Of a stretch of DNA of 64,000 nucleotides, positions 36,434 to 48,600 are shown in pieces. The notes under the pieces are model-generated. The model had not been told where the DNA came from and ran no database searches. It saw only the letters and a list, made by a program, of their open reading frames with translations. Within the stretch, counting starts at the first letter, position 1; each line of letters starts with the position of its first letter. The position numbers and the translations under genes are program-made. The DNA is from Tubiluchus corallicola. Its lineage: Eukaryota; Priapulida; Priapulimorpha; Priapulimorphida; Tubiluchidae. Where the stretch lies: positions 1 to 64,000 of the forward strand of contig JAQGDQ010000588.1 of assembly GCA_030141605.1 (NCBI GenBank), given 5' to 3'.

Positions 36434-38236
36434 ATTTTACATGCAAATGTGCCAGCTTATATGTTGTTATCAAGTTTTATCCAGAAGATTACTTTTTTCG
36501 TTCTTCATTTATTAACAGTTATTTCAATATTGTCTATATATTTGCTTATTTTATAATTTATGCATAATATATTTAATATTTCTTTTTATGTTTACATTAC
36601 TAATGTTAGCTTAGTTAAATTTTATTTATTTGAAGTGGATTTTTAGAACAGACTACATCTGATGCACCTATGTGCAATGCAAGTTCAAAGTACAATTTAA
36701 TGTGATAATGAAATGTTAGTATGCATCACAACTAATCTAACATTTCATTTGCTAAAACCGCTAGTTAAATTACAACCCAGCAATAATGCTTGAGCTTGTA
36801 TACATGGTTGTTACAAGGTAATTCACAAAGACAACATTTAAAATTAATAGCAACAGTATTACTGTAATAAGAAGACATTTACAAAGCAAGTTCGCTGATT
36901 AATCATTTAAATAATAAAATATCTAATATACTGTAAGGTGGAAGTTTGATATAATAAATTGTTGCAAAAAATTCTGAAGAATATTGCAAGGTTGATGGCG
37001 AGTTTTGAATTTTACAAACATGTTTCTGTATAATACTGCTGGAATTTTGTGAAGATTTCAGTGTTACAGTCTTCTGGTTGAGTAGGTTATTTACCTAATA
37101 ATGCCGCACTGGCTCTGTCGTATTTCACACCTTGAAAAAAGTAATAGTAAAACTCTATAAAATCACATTCTTGGAAGTGGTGCTGACAAGCCACTGCCAT
37201 AGCAGTGTCTAGCTTTTTGCTGAATTATTACTGTGTTTACCTCTCTTGAGGGCATCTCTTATTTGAGTTCTGCCTGCTCATTGTCTACAATAGATGTTGT
37301 GGGCATTATGATGATGATAAAATCACCACAGCTGCATTTAAGGCTGTCAATAACGTTTCTAATAAAAAGATCTTTCACCTAAGGAAAATTCGTAATGCAT
37401 CTGTTAGTAAATGTATTAATTATATTGGCCATATTATTATTGTATTGAGAACATAATTATTTTGATGGAAAAATTCCATGAGGCAATTATTTTGTTTATA
37501 TGACTTTAGCTTTTGTCTATTGGCAATCACATTTGGGCATCTTTTGTTCAATCTCAACATAATTTCTCAGAAAGTCCCATGTAAGGTTTTTAGTGGACGT
37601 ACAGTCTCTTGCAAACAGCAAACAATTTGAAAAGTGAAGTTAACTCGGTTTGGTTATATAGGTGACAATAACTACAAAACATCTTAAATTAAAGTTAATA
37701 ATATTAATCATATTATAGCACAAAAGTGAATCTATCCTATAATAAAATAATGTGCTTTTCTTTTTAACAAAGTTGTTGCCAAATTATTTTAGCCTATTTG
37801 CAAGTCTTCGGCCCTTATGTTCAGATCACAAATAAATTAACAGTTGTGTTCAATTATAGAAAACTCCATGTCTTCAACTTAATCAACCATGTTTACCTAA
37901 TTTATCTACTGTTCTGTACTTTTGTAAAAAGAATAAGGGTGCTGACTTGGACTTCTTTTCTACCTCAGTTATCTCCCTGAATTCACTACTTCGTGTAATT
38001 TTTACTTTGCTGTTTCTGTTTCAATACATTTACTTTGTAATTTTGTGTAGTTGAATTTGCTCTGGAATGCTAAAATTAAATTTAATGACTAATAAGACAA
38101 ATATGAGAAAATCGAGAATAATATGATTTGAAACCACAGAGCAGAGAACTGATTAGCGATGCACGTTGTCGATCGACATCATTAGTAAACTCTGAACCGT
38201 GCGTCGTTCAGACTTTTATGTAATCAGTTTTTTTGT
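36434..38236. other. Intergenic stretch, nothing recognised
   Basis: 3' flank of the SYCE3-like gene. No canonical AATAAA within 400 bp of the stop was seen; AATAAA-type sequences occur near 36915. No other gene was identified. Confidence 0.4.
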
Positions 38237-39689
38237 TACTGTTGTCAGGAGCCGAGTAACCCACTAGCCCAAGTAGGACAATTGGCGTACTTGGGCTAGC
38301 CCAAGTAGGACGCGGCGTACATGGGCTGCCCAAGTAGGACACTAGAGACAGGTCGCGAATTGAGCCGTTAAGTGTACTGACACCGTCCGTTGTCCTTGTT
38401 TATGTAATAAATAATAATAATTAAAAACGTTAGTACACGTTGAATAATTTATTATACATCTGATAAAATAAAAGAATTTTATTCTGAGCTAGTAGAACGA
38501 ACAATATTAAATTTGGTTTCGATATTAATGTTGTTGAAGTGAAAAAACCCACTTTTTTAGCGTGTTCAACATTTGTTTAAGGTATATCATTTTTGATTTT
38601 GTCTCGCTTCACGAACAGGTGATCCGTTTCACTACCTCTTGGGCAAATAATTGCTTTCTTATAAGTAAACGTTCTAGCGATCTATGTCCTACATAGGCTA
38701 GCGAGCCATGTAGGACAGTGTCTTACATGTTACAATACTACCGATAATATTAAAACTAATTAACTTTGCTTTTCCTAAATGTTAAAAATTACTTTTTGGT
38801 GTTGTGAAGGCTTAGCAGCATCTGTCTCATTTTTAGATTTGCAATTATTTCTGTAATAACTGTGTGCAGTTTCTCTCTTTAAAGCATTAGATCCTTTCTC
38901 ACCATCCTCCTGGTAGATTTTCATCTGTCAGCTGGCGAACACTTGATATTGTGTTCGCCATGAGTTACTTGAGCAAAAAGTACTTCAGTGACTTGCTAGG
39001 TCTATCCTGAAGGATTTGGTCCACAGCTCCTTATTTGAATATTCGGAGCACCCTGGCTCGTGAGCCAGGGGTCCCCCATCCGCCACCCGGGGGATGCGCC
39101 CGGTAGAGGTTTACTCCCCCCCCCCCCGAGAAAGCATTAGATAGTAGGTTTAATGTTATGATGATATTAATGGAGCTAATCATAATCATGAAATTATTGT
39201 AAAAAATGCGTTTGTAAATTGCCAAGGAATATCCATTTCTAAAAGAGGCTACAACAGGCTGCATAACACGACTTCAATGTTTGACATTTTCCTGTAGTAT
39301 TGTTTCATTTCACCTCTATTATAACCATACTGATGAACAACGCTAGAGTGCTAAATGAGCTGCTTTGTTACCAAACAAACTCTCGTTCAGTGGACGAGTT
39401 ACAAAAGTCACCGCAAAACAATACCTGCGTACTGCAGTCTGAGTTAAACACCTGGTCAAGCAAGTTTTCATGACGCCAAACTGACGACAACTCAACCAAC
39501 AAGCACAATTTTTAATAAAATGAAGAAACTTTCACAGAATTTTTAAAAATTTGATAAAATTACCGATTCTCGACAAAAATCGCTAGTGTCCTACTTGGGC
39601 AGCCCAAGTAGGACACTACTCTTAGCACATGGGTTTTACCGGAAGTGTCCTACTTGGGCTAGTGGGTTACTCGGCTCCCTACAACTGTA
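38237..39689. mobile_element. 1.45 kb inverted-repeat element rich in short palindromes
   Basis: The ends share GGAGCCGAGTAACCCACTAG and then CCCAAGTAGGACA in inverse orientation, about 34 bp nearly perfect, and about 11 more bases outward with a few mismatches. Inside each end, and again near 38684-38720, inverse pairs of GTCCTACTTGGGC (or GTCCTACATGGGC) form hairpins, for example at 38289-38308 and 39590-39620. No transposase frame and no clear target duplication. A GC-rich module at about 39045-39127 sits inside. Confidence 0.82.
39045..39127. other. GC-rich structured module ending in a 12-base C run
   Basis: About 80 bp of very GC-rich DNA in an AT-rich surround. It contains a hairpin CCCTGGCTC-GT-GAGCCAGGG (39051-39070), a second possible stem CCCCC/GGGGG (39073-39093), and a run of 12 C (39116-39127). 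Not identified. It may be a small nested insertion. Confidence 0.6.
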
Positions 39690-41001
39690 TCACTTTGAAA
39701 GTTTGACTGTATAGTGTAATGTGCATCAAAATCCACGGTATTAGGGTATGTAATGTATAGATAAGGTCGCAGAATTATGTTTTGACGTTAAACGTTGGAA
39801 TACATATTGCAGTCCCGCTTCAGAAATTCAAATTCGGGACCTGCAATTAATTTTTAGTAAGACACGTTTATAATTTTCAGGATGTAATCAACATGGGCAA
39901 AAAGCCTACATGAACTATAGGCTTGGCCCTGTCGGTCTACGCCTACGGTAATAAGTCAAACTAAGATTTTTAAGCAGTGTGGGGAAAAGGAATGAGCTTA
40001 TGGTCTTCTACTCCCTTCCGCTATATAAAGTGAAATACTTAGTTTTAATCGGAGATTGTAGGCTGCAGTAAAGTTATTTTACTAAATTGTTAGGACAATA
40101 TATGTGTGCTTGCACCGCAAAACGTCTGGAAGTTGGCATGTAAGCTTTTTAGTTATTCACATATCCTGAATCTCTATTTCATAAGGATCATTTTGACGCC
40201 AAGTTCATCACTGTATGTTATTTCTAAGCAGAGATAAGCCATGTGGCTGTACACTGAAAAACAATCTTGCCAGAATAGCTGTTACAGCTTGCCATTGTTT
40301 TTGTCACGCTTCCACAAAAACACTTAGCAACCGTATGATTGAGCGGTTGCTATGGACTGTGCAAGAACACTTTGAAGTCATGTTTAAATCCTGTAGGGCT
40401 CTTCCAAACGAAGACCCAAACAGAAAAAATTGCAAGCAAAATGATAGCTTCTATGGGCTAGTATCAGAGTTTGAAAATACAGGTTTTTGACAAACGCCTC
40501 ACTAGTTCTTAAGCAGAGAAATGGGTAAGGAATTCTAAAATGAAATTTTTATTATTTTCTAAACAATTTCCTGATGTTTTGGTTCAAGAACATAAAGGTC
40601 CAATATATTTAGCATTTGTTTTTGTAAAAAACAAAAAATGATGTTTGATGCATTGTACTTTGAGGCATGATAATGCAGTTTTGACTATGCTGACTTGTGG
40701 ACGGTTTTTGGTTTGCAAGCGCACGTATATTATATAATAATTATGGTGTTATTTTTTAAATTGTAGTTTTTTCACTGTTGCTGCATTATTTAAAATTTAG
40801 AATAATATGGATGTCTATATAAAGTACATGTAATAAAGTAATTAGAATAGTTTTGTAAAACAGGGAACTTGTGAGTTGTCTTAAATGAAGAGAGAAAAAT
40901 ATTACATTTATACACATGTACTATTTTAAAATGCAAAAAACAACAATTTTGCCTGGAGTAAGGCAAAATCATACCTAGGTCAGGAATAATCAAACTTCAG
41001 T
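39690..41001. other. Intergenic stretch, one unrecognised open frame
   Basis: A 91-codon open frame at 40215-40490 (plus) with a Cys/His-rich patch (CHCFCH) shows no family I recognise and no splice context. About ten such frames are expected by chance in a window this size and composition, so it is not called as a gene. Confidence 0.4.
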
Positions 41002-41930
41002 AATTCATCTCCTGGTCCTGACAGTTATTATCCTTATTCATTACAGCAACTAGCTTATGAGAACTTGTGGAACCACGAACCTTTGTCTTTCACAAATCCT
41101 AGCTCTGATATTGTTCCTCCAGAATGGCTTGACATTAACATTACCCCAATATACAAAGGCAAAAGTTTACAGCCCTTACCGAAATCCTGTCATCCCATTA
41201 GTTTAACCTCGGTTATTTCTAAGATTTTTGTACGGATTCTGAGGCAGCGCATGTTACATTTTCTTTTGACCAATAATTTCGTATCACTAAATCAGTGCGG
41301 GTTTCTGTCTGAGCGGTCAACTGTAACGCAACTTTTGCAATGTGTAAATATGTGCTTGAAATCTATCGACATGGGTCATCCTCTTGATTGTGTGTATCTC
41401 GACTATGCACTTGACTCTGTCTCTCACATCAAGTTAATCTATAATCATCTTGGTTTTGATGTTCATACTGTTCAGTGGCTTTCTGGGTTTTTGTCGAGCA
41501 AAGACAGCGAGTTATACTTAATGGCATATCGTCTACCTGCACTGGTGTAATGAGTGGAGTTCCCCAGGGAACGATCTTGGGAACCATTATTTTCCTGCTA
41601 TATATAACTGACTCCACTAGTGCCGTATCAAATAGTAATCTCTACAAGTATACTGATGACGCCAAAGTGTTATCCTATGACGCTGACCTATTACAAGCGA
41701 ATATCTCGTTATTAGCTTTGTGTGCATCAGACTGGCAGTTAGCCCTCAACACTGAGAAATGTAAAGTCATTCACTTTGGTTTTGACAATCTTAATTGTTA
41801 GTACAATGTTAATGATGTGCAACTGAATTCCTCTGACTGTGAATGTGACCTGGGAAGTGTTCATAGCATCAAATTTAAAATTTGCAGCTCATTGTAACAG
41901 TATTGCCAAGAATATTTGGCATATCATGCA
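41002..41930 (+). pseudogene. LINE reverse transcriptase fragment, frameshifted
   Basis: Three overlapping frames give an RT palm: SSPGPD near 41005, SLTSVISKIF and NQCGFLSERS, a decayed motif A (LDYALDSV in place of LDFSKAFDSV), SGVPQGTILG (motif B), and YTDD in place of YADD (motif C). It continues through KCKVIHFG and DLGSV to LKFAAHCNSIAK near 41900. Frameshifts occur near 41500 and after 41800. This copy is older than the one at the left edge and lies 0.7 kb upstream of UBAP1. Confidence 0.85.
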
Positions 41931-42569
41931 TAACTTTTGGTCTTTTCATGTTTTGCATATTGTATAAATAATTAAACATTGTTAATGAAAGCTAGTCAAA
42001 ACAATGCATTAGGGCTTAGAACAATAGTGTATTATGAGAAAATGCTGAGTAAATTTGGTCGCTCTGAGATAATATGAGTCGCCTAAGGAAGACATAGTGA
42101 AATTTAATTAAAATGCAAAATTCTTTAATGGCATTGGGTACAAATTTGTTGCATGGGTGGTTCGTATGGGCTATATCAATTCTATTTCAATATTTGTTTT
42201 GTTAATTTCTTGCAGTGCTTGCTGTTTTTCTTATATTTGCTGTGAGTGTAATGTGCTTTTCCACCATCAAAATTAAAAGTTTGACGTGTCTATAAAGTAA
42301 AAAAAGCAGCGACTTTTTTAGACAATCAATTGCAGTAAATGGAGATTCTGTAGCCCTGAAACTGGTTTGCACTCTGATGCAAAGAGCTGGCGAGCATTAT
42401 GTATATTCTCCGATAACCACCTGCCACTTGCAAGTGTGATAATTTGTTCTGTTCAAAAGCATTCGCTAGGACATTTTATTAGCATTGACTAGAGCTAATA
42501 GAAGACTTTTGTTGTACATATTCATATTGTGTTTTAATTTGCTATACAATGTTGTTTTTGCTTTTTTAG
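41931..42569. other. UBAP1 upstream region
   Basis: No coding exon seen. A strong acceptor (TTTTTGCTTTTTTAG) ends at 42569, so the first visible UBAP1 exon is probably preceded by a leader exon here or further left. Confidence 0.4.
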
Positions 42570-42603
42570 GAATACTCGATCCGACGTTTTTATTAATGTA
42601 AGC

Positions 42604-42636
42604 ATGGTTAGAGGTATTAGGCCCCAACTGTTATAG
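42604..42636 (+). promoter_or_regulatory. Short upstream ORF in the UBAP1 leader
   Basis: ATG at 42604 opens a ten-codon frame closed by TAG at 42634-42636, 23 bp before the UBAP1 start. If it lies in the mature leader it could reduce translation of UBAP1. Whether it is transcribed is not known. Confidence 0.4.
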
Positions 42637-42659
42637 CCCAGTTGACGTTGTGAGAACAC

Positions 42660-45600
42660 ATGGCTCATTCTTATACTCGAGAGGACAGTTCAGGTAAAAA
42701 TGAAACTGTGAAATTATTCATTAATAAATTTTTCTGTTTACCGTACTTGTTTACAGTAATTGGAAACGTTATTTTCAGATAAACCAAAATAGTAATGATT
42801 TTTTTATTGCGATTGCCACGCAATATTGAACAGATCGAATTGGATCCAAAAAATTCATATTGAAAAACATTAACGCTGAAGTTCGTAGTTAATACTTTAA
42901 TTTTCTTTCCAGGCATGTCTTACATTGAAGGAGTTCCCATGAAGATAGGTGACCTATTTTTGCTCCCTCCAAAAGTAGGTTTGAATACATATTTTGTAAC
43001 GCTATCTAGTTGGTAGCGGCTCAGACGGCATATTTCCCATAGGTTGAATATAATTGATCTAGTGTAGCTGACAGCATTACCCACTAATGGGTAACATTAC
43101 TAATGGGATGGATTACTCACTGCATTAGTGACATAGTGATGTTATAGTTTTGAAACAAATTTATGTAAAAACACAGCCTTTTTTCTGCTATTCATTTAGA
43201 TAATGTAGCTTTGCTGGCATTTATTGCCACTTCAGGTTTTTCAGCTGTAGCATTCCTGTCTGACAAAAAATACTTTAGCAGCTTAGTATAATTTTTGAAT
43301 CCAGGCTGTATAAACTGTGAAAATGGCTGATTGGTACCAAAAAATTGTGAAATATATGGATTTTGCTGCTTGAATTAGAATGTAAGGAAAATTATGCAGT
43401 AAGATCTTTTCCTTTCTGCTGACCTGCATTCTATACCATTGTACTTAAATTCAGTCACCATAGCAAATCATATATTTATACTATGAGGACTTTTATTATG
43501 GTTTGACTGCTTTGTCATATTCTATTGTTTTAAGTTACTTGGTAGAGCTTACTGGATTAAATTAGTTCTGTGTCTTATGACTAAGTGTGCTTTCAGTTAA
43601 GTTTTATAAACGTTTTGACAAAAATTGTGATTTTCATTTCATTTTTAGGTGACATTGCCCATAAAATACCAGCAGTGGAATCCGAGTGAAATTCTAAATG
43701 TTACAGCTGATGTAAGTCCTTGGTATTTTCATCTTTTTTGTAAAGTTGTTATCTACATTTGCTATTTCTAAGCTGAAGAACATTTAAATAGGGTCTAATG
43801 TAGACTGCGTTTTTTTAATTATCTCACCTTTGCAAATCAGGTACCTTTTATTCACATATTTTACTTTTGGCTGTTTTACTACGAGAATGAATGATTTTAA
43901 ACTTTCTTATGGGAATTTTGTTTCATCAGCCATTCCTAACAAATCAGTCATGTGTTAAATTTATTAATTCCAAATATTTGCCTCCCTCAAATTTTTGCTT
44001 TTCTTTTTGCTTGCAGTGAATTGCATAATAATAGAATGCTTGAAACTGAAAAGAGTAGAGGTAGTTTTAAAATGCGAGGAAAACAGTTTAATGAAATGGC
44101 TGTAAGCGTGAATTAGAACACGTTTGTGTGTTACTGACGGCAAATTATAAGTTTTTGATTGATACCTCTGCGGCAGTCGCAGTATAAGCAGATGGGTCAC
44201 TGGTCAGAAAATGTGACGCAAAAAGTGGTCACATGGGGCTAGGCCATGTGAATTTCCGCACTTTTTAACATAAGTGGCTTCTATTAGTACGTGCGAAACT
44301 GACCTACAGGAACAAGAAGTATCCATACTTCAAAACCATCGATATTGTTTGTATCTATTGCATGTGTACTAGAAACCAAGGTGGCTCTGCTTGATAGTTA
44401 TAGCCTTAATAACGTCTGTTTTTCAAGGACCCAACCTTCTTTTTTATTTAAACTCTAATTGTAATCACTTTGCAACCTTATACTTATTAATATATTTCCT
44501 TAAAACCTGAAACAGAAAGACTGACTCTATAGGATATCGAAATCGGGCAGTCAGTTCACAGTCAGTTAAAAAAACCAATTGTTTTGTAATGTATGTCTTT
44601 TAAACCCAAACTCAATTTAATAAGCAATTTGATTAAGCAGGGTCGAATTAATAAGCAATCAGTTTATATACCGTAGGCAGAAAAACACAAATGTGGTTTT
44701 TGATGGGCACCACCAATTGATGTGGGAGAGAAAGAGAGAGAGAGGGGAGCGAGTAAGTGGCTTGGTATGAGACATAAAGTAAGAGACAAAGATTGAGTGG
44801 AAGAGAGAGGAGAATGATAATACAAACAATAAAAAGGCACTAGCAGTTATGCATCACAAATGACATTTAAAAAAATTGCATCCGTGGGACTGCAAGGGTT
44901 CACAGGTTTTTAAAAATAGGCCATAACAGGATTGTTATGCCAGCCTTGCAATTTTAAATTTCAACTGTATGTAAATTTCTTCAGACTGCCCTGATGCCAT
45001 AATTTAGTTATACACATTGTACATTTACTCACAATTCTGATGATGTGGTAGAGACTCTGTTCGAGAAGGAGGCACGGAGGGATTTTTGTGTGTTATCATC
45101 GAGAGTTTCTTTTATGGAAATAATTCTTAAGAAATATATATTGCCATTTCTAGCATTATTTTAGGCCATAAATCATTTTGATGTAAGTATTTGCAGGTCT
45201 GGTTTTATTTTTCTTTCAGTATGATTTTTCTCTCGAAGAGAAAGTAGTAGCTTGGGCAGAAGCTCAGAGAAATGCTAAACAGGCTTTAGCACAAGCTCAA
45301 GCCAATCAGGTTGTAATTTTACTTTTTTGTACCAATCTCTAAATTATCAGTTTTACATTTTTAAAGACAGGATTTTTAATTTTTTTCTTTGTATTACTTA
45401 TTTGATTTCATTTTTACATTTTCTTCCTTTTGATGCGTTCTTGTGTCCTTAGCTTTTTGTGTGCTCATGAGTGTTGCACTTCTTAGGTTAGTGAATGTGT
45501 TAACGTTACAGAAATCCCCAAAAAATTTGCATTTAGTGATGGTTTTTTTATCTTCAAATGAAGTTAGCCTACACTGGGGGACTGAAATGTCATGTCTTGC

Positions 45601-48600
45601 TTTACTGTGAGAATTTTATTAATAATTTTATTGCATTTATTGTTTTTTTATCACTAAGAAATGTTTTTGTGTTGTTAAAGACGTTGGTTTGCCCTAAAAT
45701 TAATAAGGCCCATGAAAATTTTATTTTAATTAAAAAAGTTGCACTTCTGTTTTGTTCTAAGTAAATATTAGGTAATCATCTCAGTATGTTGTACATGACT
45801 GTTATACCTGTCACAGTCATATCAGTCTGTCACTATATTGCTTAACACTGGAAAAAATTAATTAGCTGCAATTACTAAATGTTTTAACTTTAAACAGAAA
45901 CTGCCTAAAATTTTAGCATTTTGTAACTAAGTATTAACAAGTAATAGTGGAGTGCTGGGATGAGTGTTTTATTATAGATGGTTAGTGCAATCTATTTGTG
46001 GCTCTCAAAAACACAATAAGCATAAAATAGTCACAACATTGTTTTTCTCTTTATTTGGGGATTCTATGAAGTAACAATGAGAATTTGATCTTTACAGTGA
46101 TATCTAGTGTGCATTAGAAGCTTTTTATAATATCTTCACTGTCCTTAGTTGCAACAATTGTTTATTCACACTATTATTGCATTATGTAAAATTTTTCTGT
46201 GGCGTATAAATTATTACAAAAGTTTAGTGTGCAATATTTAGTAAACATGATGTCCTTTTCTAATCACAATATTTGATATGCCCAAAAACTTAACTGTGTT
46301 ATGGCCATTAGTGCTATAATGCTGTTATTCACTGTAATGTAGCCTGCTGATAAATTTGCTAACTTTATAACGTACTGTCGAACTAATGGTTGCTGAACTG
46401 TGACTGAAATGCTACACATTTTAAAGCATTTCCTAATTGCAATTTTGTTGCATAGTATAGTGATTTTCATGGTACTGGTTGTTTGTGTTCTTCTAAGCTA
46501 TGATTTTTTGCATGCAGGCAATTAAAAGTTCCTCTGCATCTGATGGAGAAGATAGTTTAGGTGCTAGTGATGACAGTGAACAAGCAGGCTCGTCGACTGT
46601 GGAAGGGTCAGCTGGTACTGGTGATGCTATGGAAACTGGTGATACTGACATTAACACAGTAGATTCAAATGTGTCTCCATCTGAGTTGCCATCCAGTCCT
46701 CGCATGCGCATGAATGCAGGTTTGTTACAACCTGTTCCGGCGAAACCCATGCAAAAAATAACTGATGATTCAACCAAGCACACATTGATAAATCTAGCAG
46801 ATTTCGAGAACAACACTGATCCTTTTGACAGCGCAGAATTGAAAACCATAAATGACATAGAGGAATTAAAAAATGTTTTACAAGGACCTGCTCCAGCCAC
46901 GCATTTACCATCTGTGACGGGGTATAGTGCTCATACTCAGGTGCTTTCAGGTTCTTTTGACGCTTGCTATGGACCACATCCTGTATCAGGTTTCACTGCT
47001 GGACAAGTGTTGCCACCAATTTCTAGTGACGACTCACTGAGTAATCAACCAATAAATACTTCAGATGTTCAAAGTGCGTATTATAAAACTTTGGTAAATG
47101 GTAGCAGACCATCTACTTCTGTCATACCTTGTAGTTACCAAACTTTTCCATCTTCATCTAGTATGGTTTCAGCAATTTCAAGTTCTAGTGCTAGTGGACC
47201 AAGTAGCTTGCAGACTACTTATCAGTTTATGCCATCGGACACAGCAGTAGGAACGTCACAGTACTCTCAGTACTTTCTACAAGGTTGGGGACATGACCCA
47301 CCAAATAGGAGATTTGCACGTGGTTCTTTCGGGTAATTACTTATTTACTGAAAAAAGTCAATTACATTCTTCCCGAAAAAGTTTCTAATTCTGATAATGA
47401 AAGACATGCTATAGTTTTCAGCTATTAATGTTGCTGGAAACAACATAAGTATATATGTGTTTAACAATTATCATAAAAATCTTTTAGTGCAGATTTATAT
47501 ACATGTATTTAGCAAATTCTTGTTTCAGCATCGGATGTTTGGTGCTTTTTAAAGGTTTTTACCAATTTTAGTGTACTTATTTTGCTTCTTGGGCAATATC
47601 TGTGTCTGTATGTGATACAAGTGTAGAAATTACACTTTCCTAATGATTGGGATTCTCTGCTTAATAACAAATGAGTTAAGCAGTGTGTCCAATAACGTAC
47701 TCCTTTAACCAGTAAGTTTTTGCATGGTCTTTTTGGATATCTTAGAAATGCAAGCAAAGTATGCATAAAGTAGGCTTTAAGTAGTAATTATTTAATAGGT
47801 TTAGTAAGTAAATTTACCTCAAAATAAATGCTGCTACTTGTGAAAATCTATTGTTGATCCTTGTACATTTTATATCAGTAATCAATGCAAAAAGCTAGGT
47901 CATATGGTTAATATAACCAATCCAGTTGTAACTGTTAATGCAACACACAATTAAGAACTAGTTTGCCTCATGCTTTGTGTAAGCCTCAATTTTTTCTGCT
48001 GCACTTTTGAATTTACTCATGTGTATGTGTTATCCCAAACTGGAACTGACAGCATAAATTATACTTCACAATGTCCTTCTAGTGAACTGATTTGCAATAA
48101 AAATGAAAAAGACTGCCATCTAGCTGTCTGTAATTAAACGAGAAAGCATGACTACATTGTATTTTTTGTTCTAGTTCTGCAAAAGACTTGCCATTGTTGC
48201 GACCTATTGTTTCAAGTAAGAGCACACCCGATATATCTCAGGAAAATGGTGACATTACACCTGTGGAACAAATCCGTTCAAAATCTAGGTCACCCCCTCC
48301 TCGTCCTTCTAGTGTTGGTTCTGTGAAGTTACAGGTAAGTGCTGTGATTGATTATGTTGTATGGAAACTTGGTTTACTAGTCAAAATGTTGTTTTTTTAG
48401 TTATTCGAACTCATCAGCTCTTCATCAGAATAATTGAAAAATAATTTATATTGGCATTTCTGCCTGTCTATAAGTAATACATGCAGATGATATGATGGGT
48501 ATTGACTAAGTGGTTATTTAATTTGTTTTGATCTATAAATCTTGAAAATAATTATTTAATTAGTGTTTCGCTAATACTGTCTGCAACAAACAAAGTTAGA

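Noticed and set aside
40215-40490. 91-codon frame with CHCFCH
   Set aside because: No family recognised, no splice context; chance frames of this length are expected several times in the window.
46493-46977. Minus-strand frames of 108 and 135 codons
   Set aside because: They overlap the long UBAP1 exon 5, whose plus-strand reading has clear family motifs and matching splice phases.
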